A DNA stretch of 64,000 nt from Haloferax massiliensis (lineage in GTDB: Archaea > Halobacteriota > Halobacteria > Halobacteriales > Haloferacaceae): contig NZ_CSTE01000002.1 of assembly GCF_001368915.1 (NCBI RefSeq), positions 1,186,497 through 1,250,496 of the forward strand. The letters are read 5' to 3'. Positions 60,871 to 64,000 of the stretch are shown one piece after another. Below the pieces are notes generated by a model, which did not search any database, was not told where the DNA came from, and saw only the letters and a list, made by a program, of their open reading frames with translations. Made by a program: the position numbers and the translations under genes. Each line of letters begins with the position of its first letter. Positions within the stretch are counted from its first letter, which is position 1.

Positions 60871-62793
60871 TTACTTGAAGCGGAACGTTTCGAGGTTCTT
60901 CGGCGCGAACGTCCGCATGTTGTAGTCGTGGTAGAGCGCCGACGAGAGGTCCTGCACGGAGCGCTCGTCACCGTGGACGCACAGCACCTTCTCCGGGCGG
61001 GGGTTCATCGTCTTGACGAAGTTTTCGAGGCCCTGCCGGTCGGCGTGACCGGAGAAGCCGTCGACCGTCTCGACGTCCATCTTGAGCTTCAGTGTGTCCG
61101 ACCGGCCCATGCCGTCGCGGCCGTTGACGGGAATCTCGTCCCAGCCGTTCTGGATGCGGCGGCCGAGCGTTCCCTGCGCCTGGTAGCCGACGAAGACCAG
61201 TCGGGACTTCGGGTCGGGGCCGACGTGGCGGAGCCACGACATGATGGGGCCGCCGGTGACCATCCCGGAGGTCGAGAGGATGATGGCCTGCTCGCCGTCG
61301 GCGACGTCCTGGCGCTCCTCTTCGCCGCCGTCGATGTGGTTGAACTCCTCGGCGAGGAACGGGTTTTCGTCCTCGTGGAAGATGCGGTCGCGGAGGTCGT
61401 CGCGGAGGTACTCGGGGTAGGTCGTGTGGATGGCCGTCGCCTCCCAGATCATCCCGTCGAGGTGGACGGGCATCTCCGGAATCTTGCCCGAGCGCATCGC
61501 CTCTTCGAGGACGAGCATAATCTCCTGGGAGCGACCGACGGCGAACGCCGGGATGACGACCTTGCCGCCGCGGTCGTACGTCTCGTTTATGACCTCGATG
61601 AGGCGCTTTTCGGAGTCCTGCTGGTCGGTCTGGTAGTCGTTGCGGCCGCCGTAAGTCGATTCGAGGACGAGCGTCTCCACGCGCGGGAAGTCGTTGACCG
61701 CGCCGTTGAACAGGCGGGTGTCCTCGTAGTGGATGTCGCCGGAGAACGCGACGTTGTAGAGGCCGTCGCCGATGTGGAAGTGCGAGACGGCGGAGCCGAG
61801 GATGTGACCCGCGTTGTGGAAGGTGAGCTTCACGTCGGGCGCGATGTCGGTCACGTCGCCGTACTCCAGCGGGATGGTGTGCTTGATGGCCTCGCGGACC
61901 ATCTCGGACTCGTACGGCGGGGTGCGGCCTTCCTTCGAGGCGACGTCGAGGTAGTCGAGCGTGAGCAGACCCATGAGGTCGCGGGTCGGCTCGGTCGTGT
62001 AGATGGGGCCGTCGTAGCCGTACTTGAACAGAAGCGGGATGAGCGCCGAGTGGTCGAGGTGGGCGTGGGTGAGAACGACCGCGTCGAGAGAGTTCGCGCC
62101 CGACCCGAGCGCCTCGGGGACCTGCAGATACGGCACGTCGTCGGAGCCGGGCTTGTCGCCGCAGTCGACGAGGATGCGGGTCTCTGGCGTCGAGACGATA
62201 AAGGAGGCGCGGCCGACCTCGCGGCAGCAGCCGAGCGTCGTGATGCGGACCCACTCGTCGTCCGAGAGCTGTTCGCGGTGAATCTGCCGGCCGGTCCGTT
62301 CGAGGACGCGGCGGCGGTCCTCGCGTTCCTGCTTCAGGAAGTTGCGGACGTTCGAGACCGTCGAGGACTCGATGGGCGGCGTGCGGACGACTTCGGGCGT
62401 CCAGCCGACTTTCTGCGTGATTTCGCGGAGCGTCGAGCCGTGGCGACCGATGACCATCCCCGGCTTCTCGGCCTCGATGACGACTTCGCCGGTGTCGATG
62501 TGGAAGTCGAGGTCGGTGACGCCGGCCTCCTCGGGGATGACGCTCAGAATCTTGGGTTCGGCCTCGCGGGGGTCCGACAGCACGTCCGGGTCCGGGCGAA
62601 CCGTGATCCGCTTTCGGAGCTTACTCGCGAGTTTCCGGATGAGGTCGCCGTTCTGAGCGAACTTCTTCGGGTCGCGCGTGTAGACGACGAGTTCGGGACC
62701 CTCGTACTTGACGTCGGAAACCGAGATGTCGCGGGGGAGTTCGTTCGTAATCTCTGCCTTCAGATTCTCGAGTTGTTTATCTACGGAGCTCAT
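60871..62793 (-). CDS. aCPSF1: Archaeal CPSF-type ribonuclease aCPSF1 (beta-CASP)
   Basis: 640-residue metallo-beta-lactamase/beta-CASP nuclease that cleaves nascent RNA 3' ends and works in transcription termination. Two N-terminal KH-like modules (residues 1-145; the second around PGMVIGRHGSTLREIT) precede the lactamase core with THAHLDHSAL near 242 and SAVSHFHIGD, FSGDIHYEDTRL. The beta-CASP part has LESTYGGRND, VIPAFAVGRSQEIML, and motif C HADRQGLENF. All metal ligands appear present. ATG 62793 is the family start. Confidence 0.95.
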   Translation of the reverse strand: MSSVDKQLENLKAEITNELPRDISVSDVKYEGPELVVYTRDPKKFAQNGDLIRKLASKLRKRITVRPDPDVLSDPREAEPKILSVIPEEAGVTDLDFHIDTGEVVIEAEKPGMVIGRHGSTLREITQKVGWTPEVVRTPPIESSTVSNVRNFLKQEREDRRRVLERTGRQIHREQLSDDEWVRITTLGCCREVGRASFIVSTPETRILVDCGDKPGSDDVPYLQVPEALGSGANSLDAVVLTHAHLDHSALIPLLFKYGYDGPIYTTEPTRDLMGLLTLDYLDVASKEGRTPPYESEMVREAIKHTIPLEYGDVTDIAPDVKLTFHNAGHILGSAVSHFHIGDGLYNVAFSGDIHYEDTRLFNGAVNDFPRVETLVLESTYGGRNDYQTDQQDSEKRLIEVINETYDRGGKVVIPAFAVGRSQEIMLVLEEAMRSGKIPEMPVHLDGMIWEATAIHTTYPEYLRDDLRDRIFHEDENPFLAEEFNHIDGGEEERQDVADGEQAIILSTSGMVTGGPIMSWLRHVGPDPKSRLVFVGYQAQGTLGRRIQNGWDEIPVNGRDGMGRSDTLKLKMDVETVDGFSGHADRQGLENFVKTMNPRPEKVLCVHGDERSVQDLSSALYHDYNMRTFAPKNLETFRFK

Positions 62794-63041
62794 AGTTACG
62801 AGCGACCCGTCCGGTCCTGCGCCGGCAGGTCTCGGGAACCCCTACCTCAGGAGCGTCGACGCGAGCCGGTTCACGTGTACGAGTGCCAGTCTCGGCCGAC
62901 TGCGGAGAGAGCATAGTGAACTGAATACGGTTGTATCTCGACTGCGGGAAGAGGTAGGGAAAACCCGCTTACCCGACAGTACCATGTCGCCAGTATAAAA
63001 CCCTTCGCAAAGCCGAAGCGTCTCGGGGGCGTTCGACGACC

Positions 63042-63527
63042 ATGAACCTCACACCGGCGGCCGTCTCGGCGGAGCACGACTGGGTCCGAGAGCGCGCCGA
63101 CGTGGTCGTTCCGCTCATCAACGAGACGCGGCGGCGACTCGGCGAGCAGTTCGACACCCGCGTCGGCGAGGTCGACGACGCGGCCTACCGCGACGCGGTC
63201 GACGCGGTGTTCGCCGACGGCGAGGTCGGCGTCAACGTCGCGGCCTACGTCCGCATCCTCAAGGAGTTGGACGTACAGGACGACTACCCGGGCTTCGTCG
63301 TCGACGAGGTGCTCGGCCGCGAACTCGCCGCGACCATCGCCGGCGGCGAGCCGCTCCGACTCCTCGCGCAGGCGACGTTCCACTTCGCGGACGTGGCAGT
63401 CCACACCGACGGCCCCGCCGGGCGCGACGACCTCGACGTCGACGCCGCGCTCGCCGCGGGCTTTCAGACGCGCCTGCCGGGCTGGTCGTGGCGCGAGGGG
63501 GACTCGCCGTTCGACAGCCGGCGCTGA
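63042..63527 (+). CDS. Conserved haloarchaeal protein (DUF5809-like)
   Basis: 161-residue soluble, acidic protein: HDWVRERADVVVPLINETRRRLGEQFD, INVAAYVRILKELDVQDDYPGFVVDEV, then a beta-rich end with LAQATFHFADVAVHTDG. I recall a halobacterial family of this length (DUF5809) with no known function; the match is from memory. ATG 63042 is 40-50 bases downstream of an AT-rich box (ccagtataaaacc) that serves as a promoter candidate. The 248-base space left of it, towards aCPSF1, holds both promoters and no gene. Confidence 0.75.
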   Translation: MNLTPAAVSAEHDWVRERADVVVPLINETRRRLGEQFDTRVGEVDDAAYRDAVDAVFADGEVGVNVAAYVRILKELDVQDDYPGFVVDEVLGRELAATIAGGEPLRLLAQATFHFADVAVHTDGPAGRDDLDVDAALAAGFQTRLPGWSWREGDSPFDSRR

Positions 63528-63567
63528 CGGCGGAATGGTATCGTCGGAAAAGCGGATTTCGGGGCAG

Positions 63568-64000
63568 CTACCACTCGATTCGGACCGGGTCAGACGGCCG
63601 CTCGCGTTCGGCCGTCGAGTCGAGGTCGCGGAGCCGTCCGCGGAACGCGCCGACGCACTCCTCGCACGCTGTCACGTGCGCGAGCACGCCGTCTTCGTAC
63701 TCCGCCATGATCGCCCGCGGCGTCCGCCGCGTCGGCCGCTCCGGTCCCATTCTGCCGACGCCGCGCACCGTGAGGTCGCCTAACCCCGTCAGCCGCTCGC
63801 CGCGCGTCGCCGCCCAGCGCGCGTACGACGCGAGCCGGTCGCGGGCGCGGCGCTCGCGCGGGCTCAACTCCCCACCGAGGTCCACGAACCGGTCCCACGT
63901 CTCGACCGTGTACTCCGAGACGAGGCCGCGCTCGACGGCGTCGTCCAGTCGCTCGATGACCGGAGTGAACTCCGCGCGCTGGCCGCTCGGAACCCACAGC
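63568..64000 (-). CDS. Conserved haloarchaeal protein, paralogue of the 14750 gene (N-terminus beyond window)
   Basis: The frame runs off the right edge, so the N-terminus is missing; 143 codons are visible. The first visible residues read LWVPSGQRAEFTPVIERLDD, then TVETWDRFVDLGGELSPRERRARDRLASYARWAATRGERL, and align in pattern with the protein at 14750 (VELWIRP.., LERLADGG.., TWGRNVD, ECRHWARTEGVAL). The C-terminal part (EDGVLAHVTACEECVGAFRGRLRDL) has a Cys pair CEEC absent from the other. A start at an internal GTG (63885) is unlikely because homology continues upstream of it. Function unknown. Confidence 0.72.
   Translation of the reverse strand, partial: LWVPSGQRAEFTPVIERLDDAVERGLVSEYTVETWDRFVDLGGELSPRERRARDRLASYARWAATRGERLTGLGDLTVRGVGRMGPERPTRRTPRAIMAEYEDGVLAHVTACEECVGAFRGRLRDLDSTAERERPSDPVRIEW

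Overview
This window comes from the main chromosome of a haloarchaeon, almost certainly Haloferax (H. volcanii or a close relative). The evidence is the very high GC with acidic predicted proteins, short or absent leaders with TATA-like boxes just upstream of starts, Tat-type signal sequences, and archaeal markers (Trm5, diphthine synthase, aCPSF1, archaeosortase A). The archaeosortase has its catalytic Cys, Arg and Arg at residues 173, 214 and 253, the numbering published for H. volcanii ArtA. It is ordinary coding sequence, tightly packed, with no insertion sequence, CRISPR array or rRNA seen.

Layout, left to right. 1-5.6 kb: a ba3-type terminal oxidase operon (cbaDBA, cut by the left edge) divergent from a small His-tailed membrane protein, a SafE/DsbD_2-like membrane protein and a copper P-type ATPase, probably a copper-loading module. 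5.7-15.2 kb: small conserved proteins, several UspA stress proteins, a formate-dehydrogenase-like molybdoenzyme coupled to YqeC, a Ca2+-type P-ATPase and a TVP38-like membrane protein. 15.4-17.1 kb: trm5, tRNA-Thr(CGT), and behind the tRNA a scarred stretch with tRNA 3'-end copies, a hairpin and a 5'-truncated cyclophilin-like gene. 17.1-20.4 kb: an APC permease-Usp fusion with a TrkA-N protein, divergent from an Lrp regulator with a palindrome between them. 20.5-28.2 kb: Rieske protein, DoxX, dphB, artA, a double VOC protein, a MATE exporter and a DRG GTPase.

28.3-32 kb is an aa3-type oxidase subunit I surrounded by small 'cox cluster' membrane proteins. 32-38.2 kb is an HAAT (liv-type) ABC transporter operon with a thioredoxin-domain gene at its end. 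38.7-45.4 kb holds a Tat-secreted protein and three carboxylate-activating or -converting enzymes (an acyl-CoA ligase, acetyl-CoA synthetase, methylmalonyl-CoA mutase large subunit). 45.5-49.2 kb is a nosDFY-type locus in which nosY and the convergent flavin reductase gene have both lost their 3' halves at one junction. 49.5-52.1 kb is korAB. 52-64 kb carries housekeeping and conserved haloarchaeal genes: aldo/keto reductase, DUF373, SppA, a coiled-coil protein, endonuclease III, methylglyoxal synthase, a pilin-like protein and aCPSF1.

Together the genes describe aerobic respiration with two oxidase types, copper supply, uptake and CoA-activation of organic acids, and 2-oxoacid oxidation feeding ferredoxin. 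The strongest anomalies are the double truncation near 48.87 kb, the tRNA-Thr scar near 16.6 kb, and small palindromes sitting on start codons or divergent promoters. I did not find a clear new multi-gene defence or catalytic system. Functions are inferred from sequence motifs and family knowledge only.
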